Shown here piece by piece: positions 5,758 through 6,044 of a stretch of 6,044 nt of DNA. Location: contig DATFXF010000140.1 of assembly GCA_035258565.1 (NCBI GenBank), forward strand, positions 1-6,044, written 5' to 3'. The position numbers and the translations under genes were made by a program. Under the pieces are notes generated by a model. The model had not been told where the DNA came from. It saw nothing but the letters and a program-made list of their open reading frames with translations, and did not search any database. Numbering within the stretch: position 1 is the stretch's first letter; the number at the start of each line of letters is the position of its first letter. Source of the DNA: DATFXF01 sp035258565 (GTDB taxonomy: Bacteria > Acidobacteriota > Terriglobia > Acidiferrales > UBA7541).

Positions 5758-6044
5758 TTATGCTGGCGGCAGTGTCAACGAACCTTCCGAATCGGTATGC
5801 CATCCTGGATTTGTCCACTGACCATTGCGCTTCACAAAAATTTCCGTGACGCGGCCCGAGGACTTTGACCGCTTCCCTCCCACTTCTACTTCCAGCACGT
5901 ACTCGCTCCAGGTAATGGCCACGTCGCCAAAATGCTGGACTTCTGTGCGTGGAAACTCGAGGCTGATCAATTTCCCGCCTGCCGCGTGAAACTCGGCCGC
6001 CGATTGCAGCACTTCCGCCTGATGCTTCCATTTGGTTTCGCCGG
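5758..6044 (-). CDS. SnoaL-like / DUF4440-type NTF2-fold protein (partial, N-terminus beyond the right edge)
   Basis: The frame is open from the right edge to TAA at 5760-5758, giving 94 residues. A GTG at 6012 could be read as a start, but the frame continues upstream of it with sensible sequence (GETKWKHQAEV), so the gene most likely begins outside the window. The visible part matches the C-terminal half of the cone-shaped NTF2-like fold: SLEFPRTEVQHFGDVAITWSEY, then VEVGGKRSKSSGRVTEIFVKRNGQW and GWHTDS. The pattern 'FGD-x-A', then a strand, then 'GR-x-T-E-x-x-x-K-x-x-G-Q-W' is typical of DUF4440/SnoaL-like proteins. Members include polyketide cyclases, steroid-isomerase-like enzymes and many of unknown function, so no reaction is assigned. 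It may be cotranscribed with the VOC gene 82 bp downstream. Confidence 0.85.
   Translation of the reverse strand, partial: GETKWKHQAEVLQSAAEFHAAGGKLISLEFPRTEVQHFGDVAITWSEYVLEVEVGGKRSKSSGRVTEIFVKRNGQWTNPGWHTDSEGSLTLPPA

Noticed and set aside
5708..6031. 107-codon minus-strand open frame overlapping the SnoaL-like gene
   Set aside because: The overlapping frame carries clear NTF2-fold motifs and remains open to the window edge; this one has no recognisable pattern.
1..6044. CRISPR arrays, tRNA/rRNA genes, insertion sequences, phage or toxin-antitoxin genes
   Set aside because: I saw no regularly spaced repeats, cloverleaf-like segments, terminal inverted repeats, transposase or integrase motifs, or small toxin/antitoxin pairs on either strand.

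Overview
The window looks like a piece of chromosome from an Acidobacteriota-type bacterium (soil or environmental, fairly high GC). The main clue is the first gene. It encodes a large TonB-dependent receptor with an N-terminal carboxypeptidase-regulatory-like domain (the 'Oar-like' architecture), which is strongly expanded in Acidobacteriota, and it is divergently paired with a one-component regulator. This placement is inferred from gene content; no rRNA or other taxonomic marker is present.

Layout. Positions 1-1627 (minus) hold the N-terminal 542 residues of the receptor, whose C-terminal barrel lies beyond the left edge. Positions 1628-1827 are a 200-bp divergent control region. It has a near-consensus sigma70-type promoter facing the receptor gene and two abutting palindromes next to the regulator gene. 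Positions 1828-2622 (plus) encode an IclR-family regulator. Positions 2700-3188 (minus) encode a flavin/F420-type split-barrel oxidoreductase (PPOX class, Rv0121-like), convergent with the IclR gene. A 43-bp divergent gap carrying an 11-bp-period direct repeat separates it from 3232-4272 (plus), a polytopic membrane protein resembling the lysylphosphatidylglycerol synthase/flippase TM family (UPF0104). Positions 4273-4491 are non-coding and hold a long imperfect palindrome. Positions 4492-5235 (plus) encode a 247-residue polytopic membrane protein that I do not recognise. A GC-rich stem-loop at 5278-5299 separates it from two minus-strand genes: a VOC/glyoxalase-fold protein (5310-5675) and, upstream of it, the C-terminal part of a SnoaL/DUF4440-like (NTF2-fold) protein that runs off the right edge (5758-6044).

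How the genes fit together. The clearest functional unit is the divergent receptor/IclR pair: a substrate- or metabolite-sensing regulator probably controlling an outer-membrane importer and its own expression through the shared 200-bp region. The SnoaL-like and VOC genes may be a small same-strand unit, although a possible promoter lies between them. The PPOX, flippase-like and orphan membrane genes show no obvious shared pathway and look like ordinary chromosomal neighbours.

I see no CRISPR array, transposase, integrase, tRNA, rRNA or toxin-antitoxin module, and nothing that amounts to a new multi-gene system. The points most worth checking are the operator architecture at 1724-1796, the orphan membrane protein with its structured leader, and several non-ATG or ambiguous start codons.
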